NCBI RefSeq assembly: GCF_002797975.1
Contig: NZ_PGET01000001.1
Location: 4,266,001 to 4,330,000 of the forward strand
DNA length: 64,000 nucleotides
Reading direction: 5' to 3'
Source of the DNA: [Clostridium] celerecrescens 18A
Lineage (GTDB): Bacteria > Bacillota > Clostridia > Lachnospirales > Lachnospiraceae
Position 1 is the first letter of the stretch, and every line of letters starts with the position of its first letter. Positions 17,656 through 25,525 of the stretch are shown here, in pieces. The notes under the pieces were generated by a model. The model was not told the origin of the DNA. It did not search any database and was given only the letters and a program-made list of their open reading frames with translations. Position numbers and translations under genes: made by a program.

Positions 17656-19557
17656 ATGCAGCATTTAGAAGAGGCTTATGATGTCGTCATAGTCGGCGCA
17701 GGCCATGCCGGCTGTGAGGCGGCCCTTGCCTGTGCAAGGCTGGGCCTTGAGACAATTATGTTTACAGTCAGCGTGGACAGCATAGCGCTGATGCCATGTA
17801 ACCCTAATATCGGCGGAAGCTCCAAAGGCCATCTGGTAAGGGAGCTTGATGCTTTAGGCGGTGAAATGGGTAAAAATATTGATAAAACGTTTATACAATC
17901 CAAAATGCTAAATCAGTCAAAAGGACCGGCAGTCCATTCCTTAAGGGCTCAGGCAGACAAACAGGAGTACTCCAGATCCATGAGAATGACCCTGGAAAAT
18001 ACGGATCATTTGACCATAAGGCAGGCGGAGGTTTCTGAAATAATGGTAGAGGATGGAACCCTCACAGGTGTCAAGACCTTTTCCGGGGCAGTATACCGCT
18101 GTAAAGCGGCCATACTGGCTACGGGAACCTATTTAAAAGCAAGGTGCATCTATGGCGATGTAAGCGAGTATACAGGCCCTAACGGCCTTAAGGCAGCCAA
18201 TCATCTGACGGATTCCCTAAAGGAGCATGGAATCGAGATGCTGCGTTTTAAGACGGGTACACCTGCCAGAGTGGATAAGAAAAGCATTGATTTTTCCAGG
18301 ATGGAAGAGCAGCTGGGAGATGAGAAAGTAGTGCCCTTTTCCTTTTCTACTGATAAGGAAACGTTACAAAAGGAACAGATATCCTGCTGGCTTACTTACA
18401 CCAATGAAAAGACCCATGAGATCATTCGGGAAAATTTAGACCGTTCTCCTTTGTATTCAGGCGCCATCGAAGGCACTGGACCAAGATATTGCCCATCCAT
18501 AGAGGATAAGGTAGTAAAATTCCCGGATAAGGACCGCCATCAGGTCTTTGTAGAGCCGGAGGGTCTTTATACTAATGAAATGTACTTAGGCGGCATGTCT
18601 AGTTCTCTGCCTGAGGATGTTCAGTATGCCATGTACCGGACAGTTCCTGGGTTAGAGAAGGTGAAAATCGTCAGAAATGCCTATGCCATTGAATATGACT
18701 GCATCAATTCCATACAGCTTAAATCAACCTTGGAAACTCTGCCAATCAACGGATTGTATTGCGGCGGACAGTTTAACGGAAGTTCCGGATATGAGGAAGC
18801 GGCAGTCCAGGGATTTATGGCCGGTGTAAATGCAGCCATGAAAATACTGGGGAGAGAGCAGATCGTGCTGGATCGCTCCCAGGCTTATATCGGGGTTCTG
18901 ATTGACGATCTTGTTACAAAGGAAAATCATGAGCCGTACCGTATGATGACTTCAAGGGCAGAATACAGGCTGTTGCTGCGTCAGGACAATGCAGATATCC
19001 GTCTAATGGGAATTGGCCATGACATTGGGTTAATCAGTGATGAACAGTATGAGAAGCTGCTTTTAAAGGAACGGATGATTGAGGAAGAAATCAGGCGTTT
19101 GGAAACCACTAATATAGGAGCATCCAAAGAAGTACAGGAATTCCTTGAGGAAAACGGAAGTACTCCTTTAAAGACCGGTACAACCCTGGCTGAGCTGGTG
19201 AGACGACCTGAACTTGATTATATTATGTTAACTAAAATAGATAAGAACAGGACTGCTCTTTCTGACGATGTGATAGAACAGGTCAATATTAATATTAAAT
19301 ACGATGGATATATCCGCAGACAGAGACAGCAGGTAATTCAGTATAAAAAGCTGGAGAATAAAAAGCTGGATGTGGAATTTGAATATTCCACGGTTAAGGG
19401 GCTTCGAAGAGAGGCCATCCAGAAACTGAATCTATATAAGCCCATGTCCATTGGACAGGCATCCAGAATATCCGGTGTGTCTCCGGCAGATATATCTGTT
19501 TTGCTTGTTTTTCTGGAACAGCTTCGTTATCAGAAGAGCCTGGAAAAGAAAGAATGA
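17656..19557 (+). CDS. mnmG: tRNA uridine 5-carboxymethylaminomethyl modification enzyme MnmG
   Basis: This 633-aa FAD/NADH-dependent partner of MnmE has an N-terminal Rossmann motif [17 protein letters not shown], the conserved [20 protein letters not shown] block, and [21 protein letters not shown]. The C-terminal domain has [18 protein letters not shown], the part that meets MnmE. Length is normal. It ends 10 bp before rsmG, so the two are likely co-transcribed. Confidence 0.97.
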   Translation: MQHLEEAYDVVIVGAGHAGCEAALACARLGLETIMFTVSVDSIALMPCNPNIGGSSKGHLVRELDALGGEMGKNIDKTFIQSKMLNQSKGPAVHSLRAQADKQEYSRSMRMTLENTDHLTIRQAEVSEIMVEDGTLTGVKTFSGAVYRCKAAILATGTYLKARCIYGDVSEYTGPNGLKAANHLTDSLKEHGIEMLRFKTGTPARVDKKSIDFSRMEEQLGDEKVVPFSFSTDKETLQKEQISCWLTYTNEKTHEIIRENLDRSPLYSGAIEGTGPRYCPSIEDKVVKFPDKDRHQVFVEPEGLYTNEMYLGGMSSSLPEDVQYAMYRTVPGLEKVKIVRNAYAIEYDCINSIQLKSTLETLPINGLYCGGQFNGSSGYEEAAVQGFMAGVNAAMKILGREQIVLDRSQAYIGVLIDDLVTKENHEPYRMMTSRAEYRLLLRQDNADIRLMGIGHDIGLISDEQYEKLLLKERMIEEEIRRLETTNIGASKEVQEFLEENGSTPLKTGTTLAELVRRPELDYIMLTKIDKNRTALSDDVIEQVNINIKYDGYIRRQRQQVIQYKKLENKKLDVEFEYSTVKGLRREAIQKLNLYKPMSIGQASRISGVSPADISVLLVFLEQLRYQKSLEKKE

Positions 19558-19567
19558 GGAATTTTAT

Positions 19568-20299
19568 ATGACAGAAGCATTTGAAGAAAGTCTCCGGAAA
19601 GAATTGAATTTATTATCTATTGAATTAAAAGAAAATCAAATAAATCAATTTTATGATTATTTTCAATTATTAGTAGAGTGGAATAAATTTATGAATTTAA
19701 CTGCAATTACAGAAATGGATGAAGTGATTACAAAACATTTCGTGGATAGCTTATCCCTGATAAAAGCAGTAGAGGAGATTGAAACAAAAGATTATAGGAT
19801 CATTGACGTGGGAACGGGAGCTGGATTTCCTGGAATACCCTTAAAGATCGCATTTCCTGAATTAAGGATAACATTAATGGATTCCTTGAATAAAAGGATA
19901 AATTTTTTAAATGAAGGGATCAGTCGTTTGGGTCTTGAAAAAATAGAAGCCATCCACGGGAGAGCGGAAGACCTGGGAAGAGATCCTCTTCATCGGGAGC
20001 AGTATGATCTCTGCGTTTCCAGAGCAGTTGCTAATCTTAGCACATTATCTGAATACTGCATGCCTTTTGCAAAGGTTGGAGGGTATTTTATTCCATATAA
20101 GTCCGGAAAGATAGAGGAAGAGCTGGGAGCGGCAAAGCATGCCATATTTTTATTAGGTGGAAGTGTAAAAGAAGTAAACACCTTTTTATTGCCAGGAACT
20201 GACGTGGAACGATCATTGGTTAAAATAGCCAAGAATAATGGCACCTCTAAGAAATATCCAAGAAAAGCAGGTTTACCATCAAAGGAACCGTTAAAATAA
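19568..20299 (+). CDS. rsmG: 16S rRNA (guanine-N7) methyltransferase RsmG
   Basis: RsmG (243 aa) methylates G527 of 16S rRNA. It starts at ATG 19568 (MTEAFEESLRKELNLLSIEL) with GAGGA 8 nt upstream; a longer reading from within mnmG lacks support. The SAM-binding motif is VGTGAGFPGIPLKIAFPEL, preceded by WNKFMNLTAITEMDEVITKHFVDSL. parS sites begin right after its stop codon. Confidence 0.96.
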   Translation: MTEAFEESLRKELNLLSIELKENQINQFYDYFQLLVEWNKFMNLTAITEMDEVITKHFVDSLSLIKAVEEIETKDYRIIDVGTGAGFPGIPLKIAFPELRITLMDSLNKRINFLNEGISRLGLEKIEAIHGRAEDLGRDPLHREQYDLCVSRAVANLSTLSEYCMPFAKVGGYFIPYKSGKIEEELGAAKHAIFLLGGSVKEVNTFLLPGTDVERSLVKIAKNNGTSKKYPRKAGLPSKEPLK

Positions 20300-20300
20300 A

Positions 20301-20316
20301 ATGTTTCACGTGAAAC
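20301..20316. promoter_or_regulatory. parS site 1
   Basis: TGTTTCACGTGAAACA, a perfect match to the ParB nucleation site, one base after the rsmG stop. Confidence 0.96.
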
Positions 20317-20351
20317 ATCCAAGAGTATTATTTCTGCATAGATGCAGTGGA
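20317..20351. terminator. Hairpin between parS sites 1 and 2
   Basis: The segment between the first two parS copies contains CTGCAT/ATGCAG (a tight stem) and an outer ATCC/GGAT pair. It lies where rsmG and the hydrolase gene converge. There is no T run directly after it, so a terminator role is uncertain; together with the palindromic parS copies the RNA could fold into a longer rod. Confidence 0.4.
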
Positions 20352-20367
20352 TGTTTCACGTGAAACA
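20352..20367. promoter_or_regulatory. parS site 2
   Basis: A second perfect TGTTTCACGTGAAACA, 51 bp from the first. Confidence 0.96.
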
Positions 20368-20385
20368 TTATTTTTATTCCATTAG

Positions 20386-21333
20386 TTATACAAAGAACAT
20401 CTGAATGGCACGATATAGTTCAGATGGATTTTCTAATTGAGGAAGGTATTTGGAGTTACTAACCAGAGAACTTTCAATGGCAGGATTATATATCTGATAT
20501 TCCCGAATCATCTCGTTGATATTTTCCATTTCATATCCCCCTATGATATAGATGCTATGATTGATTTTCTTTAAGGCATTAACAATGTTGCATTTAGTAT
20601 AATTACATCTTACACTGGCATATAAGGATTTGGGAGAATCGCCCAGATGGGCTGATTCATAATAAGCATCAACCAGTGAGGTATTAACGGAATAAGGATT
20701 ACAAAAATTATTGGAAAATTCCTCCATAATTGCCTGTTTGCTGGTAGCAATGTGATAGAGCAGTGTCCCTAATATAGGCAAGTCCAAAATAAATTTATAA
20801 ACTCTTCCGTGCTTGTTTGGAATCTGGCTGCATGTCAGTAAGGAATCAGGATTAATCAACATGATCTGATTAAATAATTCCGGCGACTGATTACAGGCCA
20901 TAACAGCAAGGGGTGAGGAGGAGCCGGATGCAATGACATTGGTACGATGTCCAATTTCTGATTTGATAAAGTCAGAGATCAACTGAACATAAAGATAATT
21001 GGTATAAGTCAGATCCGGTTTTTCAGAGCGTCCACATCCAAGAAGATCTAACGTATATACGGTATACTCTTCTTTTAAATGATTTACCATCTGATTCCAT
21101 TCATATCCGCTGGAACAAGCCGTTAGATCATGAATGAGTAAGAGCGGCTTTCCTGTTCCAGTTTTAGTATAATGAATATTGCCAAAGCGCCATTTATAGC
21201 AAAGGGATTTTGAATCAGATAATATGTTTTTGGAGGTGGCGGAATATTTAATACATTTATTAATGACAGCAGTGGTGACAGCTGTACTGGCTGATAAAAT
21301 AAGCAAGGTCAATAATTTGTTCTTTGTTTTCAT
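20386..21333 (-). CDS. Alpha/beta-hydrolase-fold protein with degenerate catalytic residues
   Basis: This 315-aa protein has an N-terminal membrane-spanning or signal segment (LLTLLILSASTAVTTAVIN) and an alpha/beta-hydrolase fold: GKPLLLIHDLTACSSGYEWN (oxyanion region), VYTLDLLGCGRSEKP, and a nucleophile elbow GSSSP in place of GxSxG. The region that should carry the catalytic histidine reads SNSKYLPQLENPSEL, where family members usually have GHLPQLENP; the His is replaced by Tyr. The acid-bearing strand (YIIGGYEMEN) is also atypical. It is probably membrane-tethered outside the cytoplasm and may not be an ordinary hydrolase. It lies alone, minus strand, between parS sites. Confidence 0.8.
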   Translation of the reverse strand: MKTKNKLLTLLILSASTAVTTAVINKCIKYSATSKNILSDSKSLCYKWRFGNIHYTKTGTGKPLLLIHDLTACSSGYEWNQMVNHLKEEYTVYTLDLLGCGRSEKPDLTYTNYLYVQLISDFIKSEIGHRTNVIASGSSSPLAVMACNQSPELFNQIMLINPDSLLTCSQIPNKHGRVYKFILDLPILGTLLYHIATSKQAIMEEFSNNFCNPYSVNTSLVDAYYESAHLGDSPKSLYASVRCNYTKCNIVNALKKINHSIYIIGGYEMENINEMIREYQIYNPAIESSLVSNSKYLPQLENPSELYRAIQMFFV

Positions 21334-21465
21334 ACTTTACCTCCTGAAATAGGTTAATCTTTTCTTATTATAATATAATCAATATGGACTTACAACGTCT
21401 AACATATTAATTTATTCTTAAAACTTGGAAAAACATAACAAATATGTGCAATAAGACTGGTAAAA
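21334..21465. other. Upstream region of the hydrolase gene
   Basis: A 393-bp gap separates the hydrolase from parA. This AT-rich first part should hold the hydrolase promoter; I could not pick a convincing -35/-10 pair. The rest is described in the next entries. Confidence 0.4.
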
Positions 21466-21481
21466 TGTTTCACGTGAAACA
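21466..21481. promoter_or_regulatory. parS site 3
   Basis: A third perfect TGTTTCACGTGAAACA, 245 bp upstream of parA. The three sites bracket the hydrolase gene. Confidence 0.96.
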
Positions 21482-21584
21482 TTTTTTATAAATTATAGAT
21501 TTTTTTTACAGGAAACCATAGGAAAAAAAAATAAAGTATGCTATACTCTACATTGAACTGTAATTTCCGAATGTTGTAACAGGA

Positions 21585-21673
21585 AAAGGTTGAAAAAGAA
21601 CATCTTTCAACCTTTCATTTATGAATAACGCGCCCCGCTTTACCGGGCACAGTGCACCTTGCTTTAACGGGTG
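21585..21673 (+). other. Hairpin-rich leader upstream of parA
   Basis: A perfect stem AAAGGTTGAAA/TTTCAACCTTT (21585-21595 with 21605-21615) is followed by two short hairpins whose loops both contain GCTTTA (GCTTTACCGGG at 21637-21647 and GCTTTAACGGG at 21661-21671, 24 bp apart). The first could be a terminator or a stabilising 5' structure. No known RNA family is recognised. Confidence 0.45.
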
Positions 21674-21726
21674 TTAACTGGATAAATAAGCACATCCGAT
21701 CGGTTCATTAGGAGGCAAAATTAAAA

Positions 21727-22497
21727 ATGGGAAGAATCATTGCGATAGCAAACCAGAAGGGCGGAGTTGGTAAAACGACTACCGCGATTAATTTATCTGC
21801 TTGTCTGGCGGAATCAAGACAGCGGGTATTGGCTGTGGATTTTGATCCACAGGGAAACGAGACCAGCGGACTGGGAATCGAAAAAAGTTCCATTGAGCGA
21901 ACGGTATACGATCTACTGGTAGGAGAGTGTGAAATTGAAGAATGTTTGATTACCAATGTTCAGGAAAACTTGGATCTACTTCCTTCTAATGTGGATTTAG
22001 CGGGAGCGGAAATCGAATTATTGGAAATTGAGAACAAGGAAACACTCCTCAAAACATATCTTGAAAAAATCAAGAATCACTATGATTTTATTATCATAGA
22101 TTGTCCTCCGTCATTGAATCTATTGACAATTAATGCCTTAACAGCTGCAAACACCGTATTGGTACCAATTCAATGTGAATATTACGCGTTAGAGGGCTTA
22201 AGCCAGGTACTGAAAACGGTAAATCTGGTAAAAAAGAAACTGAATCCTGCTCTTGAAATGGAAGGTGTGGTTTTTACCATGTATGATGCCAGGACAAATC
22301 TGTCTCTGGAGGTTGTTGAGAGCGTTAAAAATAATTTAAACCAGAATATCTATAAAACCATTATACCCAGAAATGTCAGATTGGCAGAGGCTCCCAGCCA
22401 TGGAATGCCGATTAATTTATATGATTCCAGATCAGCGGGAGCGGAGAGCTACCGGTTGCTGGCGGCAGAAGTAATAAGCAGAGGAGAAGAGATATAA
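21727..22497 (+). CDS. parA: Chromosome-partitioning ATPase ParA (Soj)
   Basis: This 256-aa ParA/MinD-type ATPase drives segregation of the origin region with ParB and modulates DnaA in Firmicutes. The deviant Walker A KGGVGKTTTAINLSACLAE is at residues 11-29, with FDPQGNETSGLG and IIDCPPSLNLLTINAL after it. AGGAGG lies 11 nt before the ATG. parB begins 2 bp after its stop, so the two are translationally coupled. Confidence 0.96.
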   Translation: MGRIIAIANQKGGVGKTTTAINLSACLAESRQRVLAVDFDPQGNETSGLGIEKSSIERTVYDLLVGECEIEECLITNVQENLDLLPSNVDLAGAEIELLEIENKETLLKTYLEKIKNHYDFIIIDCPPSLNLLTINALTAANTVLVPIQCEYYALEGLSQVLKTVNLVKKKLNPALEMEGVVFTMYDARTNLSLEVVESVKNNLNQNIYKTIIPRNVRLAEAPSHGMPINLYDSRSAGAESYRLLAAEVISRGEEI

Positions 22498-22499
22498 TT

Positions 22500-23438
22500 A
22501 TGGCAAAGAGAACGGGTTTAGGAAAAGGTCTTGGAGCAATTTTCGGAGATGAAGTAATGGAGTCTGCGGCAGAGGAACAGGAAAAGAAAAATCATCCAAA
22601 ACCGGAGCAGACTAACACAAAAGCAGAAAAAGAGGAAGCGGAAATCGGAAAAGAGATGTTCCTTAAATTATCTTCCATTGAACCAAACCATAATCAGCCT
22701 AGAATGGAATTTCGGGAGGAATCCCTCATGGAATTGGCGGAATCCATGAAAGAGTATGGTGTTTTACAGCCGCTTTTAGTACAGAAAAAAGGGGATTTCT
22801 ATGAAATCATCGCTGGTGAACGCAGATGGAGGGCAGCAAAACTGGCAGGTTTGAAAGAAGTACCTGTGGTAATACGGGAATATACGAAGCAGCAGTCAAT
22901 GGAAATTGCATTGATTGAAAATGTTCAGAGAGAAGATCTAAATCCCATTGAGGAAGCTAAGGCTTATCAAAAGCTAATGCAGGAATTTGGATTAAAGCAG
23001 GAAGAGATCGCAGCGCGGGTGGCCAAAAACAGAGTAACAATAACCAACAGCATGCGTTTATTAAAGCTGGAGAAAAGAGTCCAGGATATGCTTATTCAAA
23101 ACCAGATCACAGGTGGACATGCCAGGGCGCTTCTGGCTGTTGATGATCCAGAATTGCAATTTCAGATTGCAGGAAGAATCGTCGCTGAAAATCTCAGCGT
23201 CCGTGAGGTGGAAAAACTTGTTAAATCCATATCAAAGAAAAAGGAACCAAAAGAAAAAAAGGAAGAGGATGAGAGCATTTTCCTGATTTTCAGAGAACTG
23301 GAAGACCGGATGAAAACTGCTATGGGAACCAAGGTAAGCATCAATCGGAAAGACAGTAATAAAGGAAGAGTGGAAATAGAGTACTATTCTGAGGCAGAAT
23401 TGGAAAGAATAGTAGAGTTGATAGAATCCATAAGATAA
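22500..23438 (+). CDS. parB: Chromosome-partitioning protein ParB (Spo0J)
   Basis: This 312-aa protein binds parS and spreads along DNA as a CTP-dependent clamp. It has the N-terminal SIEPNHNQPRMEF region, the CTP-binding GERRWRAAKLAGL and ENVQREDLNPIEEA motifs, the HTH (GLKQEEIAARVAKNRVTITN) and a C-terminal dimerisation domain. A charged Glu/Lys-rich linker follows residue 15. Its cognate sites lie about 1.0-2.2 kb upstream at 20301, 20352 and 21466. Confidence 0.96.
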   Translation: MAKRTGLGKGLGAIFGDEVMESAAEEQEKKNHPKPEQTNTKAEKEEAEIGKEMFLKLSSIEPNHNQPRMEFREESLMELAESMKEYGVLQPLLVQKKGDFYEIIAGERRWRAAKLAGLKEVPVVIREYTKQQSMEIALIENVQREDLNPIEEAKAYQKLMQEFGLKQEEIAARVAKNRVTITNSMRLLKLEKRVQDMLIQNQITGGHARALLAVDDPELQFQIAGRIVAENLSVREVEKLVKSISKKKEPKEKKEEDESIFLIFRELEDRMKTAMGTKVSINRKDSNKGRVEIEYYSEAELERIVELIESIR

Positions 23439-23462
23439 CATCATGGAAGCGAGGACGAAAGA

Positions 23463-23969
23463 ATGGACAACAGTATATTAAATCAGTTGCCGGTTGACCC
23501 TGCTTTTTTAATCATTGGATTAGCTGTAATTACCATGATATTACTGATCGTTGTAATCATATGTCTGGTTCAGATGAGAAAGCTGTATCGCAGATACGAC
23601 TATTTTATGAGGGGGAAGGATGCAGAAACCCTGGAAGAGATAATTATGGAGCAGATGGAAGATATTGCGGAATTAAAAGCAGAAGACCGCGCAAATAAGG
23701 ATTCTCTTCGAAATACCAATAAGAATTACAGAAGTGCTCTTCAGAAATTCGGACTTGTAAAATACAATGCGTTTAAAGGCATGGGCGGAAACTTAAGTTT
23801 TGCAATGGCAATCCTCGATTATACAAATTCCGGTTTTGTTTTGAATTCTGTTCATAGCCGGGAAGGGTGCTATGTTTACATCAAGGAAGTGGAAAGAGGA
23901 GAAACAGATGTTTTGCTTGGAAGCGAAGAAAAGGATGCTTTGGAGCAGGCATTGGGATATCATTCATAA
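23463..23969 (+). CDS. DUF4446 family membrane protein
   Basis: This 168-aa protein has one N-terminal membrane span (AFLIIGLAVITMILLIVVIICLV trimmed to about residues 14-36) and a cytoplasmic part with a short coiled segment (EEIIMEQMEDIAELKAEDRA) and the conserved FGLVKYNAFKGMGGNLSFAM AILDYTNSGFVLNS block of DUF4446. It follows parB by 24 bp, as in many Clostridia, so it is probably part of the par operon. Its function is unknown. Confidence 0.88.
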   Translation: MDNSILNQLPVDPAFLIIGLAVITMILLIVVIICLVQMRKLYRRYDYFMRGKDAETLEEIIMEQMEDIAELKAEDRANKDSLRNTNKNYRSALQKFGLVKYNAFKGMGGNLSFAMAILDYTNSGFVLNSVHSREGCYVYIKEVERGETDVLLGSEEKDALEQALGYHS

Positions 23970-24006
23970 AAAAACCAGGTACGGCAAAAGCTGTACCTGG
24001 TTTTTT
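23970..24006. terminator. Bidirectional terminator
   Basis: AAAAACCAGGTAC-GC and GC-GTACCTGGTTTTTT form a long stem with a small loop, flanked by A and T runs. It ends the parAB operon and the pantothenate kinase gene that converges on it. Confidence 0.92.
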
Positions 24007-24029
24007 GTAAATTTAGGTTTACAATAATT

Positions 24030-24896
24030 CTATAAAGGATTATTATCGGATGGATATAATATCTGTCTCATTTCCATATGGCGTTCCTCTGTAAGGGCTG
24101 CTCCGATGGCGGTACCGTATTCTGCCTGATCCGGTATAATGAAATGGACCTGGAACATTGTCTCAAGAGATTGAAAGATGCCTTTGCACTGAGGGAATTT
24201 TGCAAGATTCCCAGTCATGACAAAATTGTTGATGTTGCTGTTTAAGGAAGATAAAATAGCAGATTTTCCAATCACCTGAAGTACCATATTAATGATTCCT
24301 GCAGCGATATCCTCGTCTGATACAAGGTTGCGTACCTTGCCGAAATTAGAGGCTGTGGCAGAAAGAGGAAGGCCTGGAAGGGGCTTTTTTGAGATATCCT
24401 GTATCTGTAGGTCAATGTTGCTTATATTTCCCCTGCTTGCCAGCTCCATGATCTGAGTGATATCCTGGGTTTTTAGAAGAAGGCTTGAAAGGCCGAGGAT
24501 GGTTCCGCCTCCAATTCCGATTCCTCCGGTATGGACAATTTTATCTCCGTTTACCTGGACAAGAGAGGTTCCTGTTCCCATGCTCACGACGATTAAGTCA
24601 TTTAATCCCGTAAAGTATTGTCCTCCCAGACCGTTGCAGGTGAACTCGTCTACCTTATAAGTAGGAATTCCATATAAAGGCTGGTCTACGTATGCGCTGC
24701 CAACCCCTGTGATCATAATCTTTTCAATTTCATTCAACTGGATGTTGTTTTCATAGATGAATTTTCCAAGTGCTCCAAACAGAGATGCAATTGGGTTATC
24801 AGCTTTAACAAAAGTAGGAATTTTTAATTTATTATTTTGAAATCCTACAATTTTAGTGGTACTTCCTCCAAGATCAATTCCAATTGTAATTTTCAT
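24030..24896 (-). CDS. coaW: Type II pantothenate kinase
   Basis: This 288-aa actin-fold kinase catalyses the first step of coenzyme A synthesis. It opens with the phosphate-1 motif TIGIDLGGSTTKIVGF, then MITGVGSAYVDQPLYGIPTY with the conserved EFTCNGLGG catalytic-Glu region, VVSMGTGTSLVQVN, and HTGGIGIGGGTILGLSSLLL. Type II enzymes of this sort are usual in staphylococci and many Clostridia and are little inhibited by CoA. It is monocistronic and convergent with DUF4446. Confidence 0.9.
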   Translation of the reverse strand: MKITIGIDLGGSTTKIVGFQNNKLKIPTFVKADNPIASLFGALGKFIYENNIQLNEIEKIMITGVGSAYVDQPLYGIPTYKVDEFTCNGLGGQYFTGLNDLIVVSMGTGTSLVQVNGDKIVHTGGIGIGGGTILGLSSLLLKTQDITQIMELASRGNISNIDLQIQDISKKPLPGLPLSATASNFGKVRNLVSDEDIAAGIINMVLQVIGKSAILSSLNSNINNFVMTGNLAKFPQCKGIFQSLETMFQVHFIIPDQAEYGTAIGAALTEERHMEMRQILYPSDNNPL

Positions 24897-25412
24897 AATT
24901 TTTAAATCCTCTTATTCTTATATATAAAAAATATAATCGTACCTATAAAAAAGTTATACTTAAGGTAACATAATAATATTACGCCTCAGATAACCTTGCC
25001 GTTCAAGGCTTACTATATCATACATGATGCGCATTGCCAAGTTTTTAAATCCGTCCAAAGTCCTTATTTCATTCTTTTTTCTCAGAGTAAACCAGGAAAT
25101 AAATGCTCAGAATATAACTTATCAGAAAACGCTTTTCAGATTTCTGATAAAAGGCAGTGTTTTACTGCCGTGCATCCGATTGTAAAAACTTTTTTGTTTT
25201 TACAATATAAAATATATGAGCTTGCAGTGCAGGGGAAGATAAAAGGACTACTTTATAGCTGTCCATCTATTATCAGGTGTGTTTTTTGTTTCCGACAGCA
25301 TGTTTTATAAGAAAAAGAGCAGAGTGCTCAGGAGAGATATTATGTTAAAGTCAAAATAGAAGATTTGAATAAAAATTAGCTTGAACCTTGTATTTTTTTG
25401 TAAAATATAACA
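24897..25412. other. Divergent intergenic region with a run of three hairpins
   Basis: This gap lies between coaW (minus) and adhE (plus). Three separate stems follow one another: ATCAGAAA/TTTCTGAT (25121-25148), GGCAGT/ACTGCC (25153-25169) and TTGTAAAAAC/GTTTTTACAA (25180-25205). None is needed to end a neighbouring gene. An open frame of 104 codons (24996-25310) crosses them but has no ribosome site and odd composition. A small RNA or an extended regulatory region is possible; I recognise no family. Confidence 0.45.
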
Positions 25413-25441
25413 TTGACAAAAAAATAACAATGGCATATAAT
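25413..25441 (+). promoter_or_regulatory. Predicted adhE promoter
   Basis: TTGACA (25413-25418) and TATAAT (25436-25441) are both full consensus with 17 bp between. The roughly 80-nt leader is very AT-rich with small inverted repeats (ACGATAGATCGT). I could not find a convincing Rex operator. Confidence 0.88.
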
Positions 25442-25525
25442 GAAGTTACGATAGATCGTTAAAAAAATATCGATATAAAAATATCTATATAACAATTTAA
25501 CCTATTTAAAAATTGGAGGAAAATC

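Noticed and set aside
24996..25310. Open frame of 104 codons between coaW and adhE
   Set aside because: No ribosome site before its ATG, three hairpins run through it, and the predicted protein has no family features.
25441..25525. Rex (redox) operator in the adhE leader
   Set aside because: The AT-rich inverted repeats do not match TTGTTAA-type half sites well enough.
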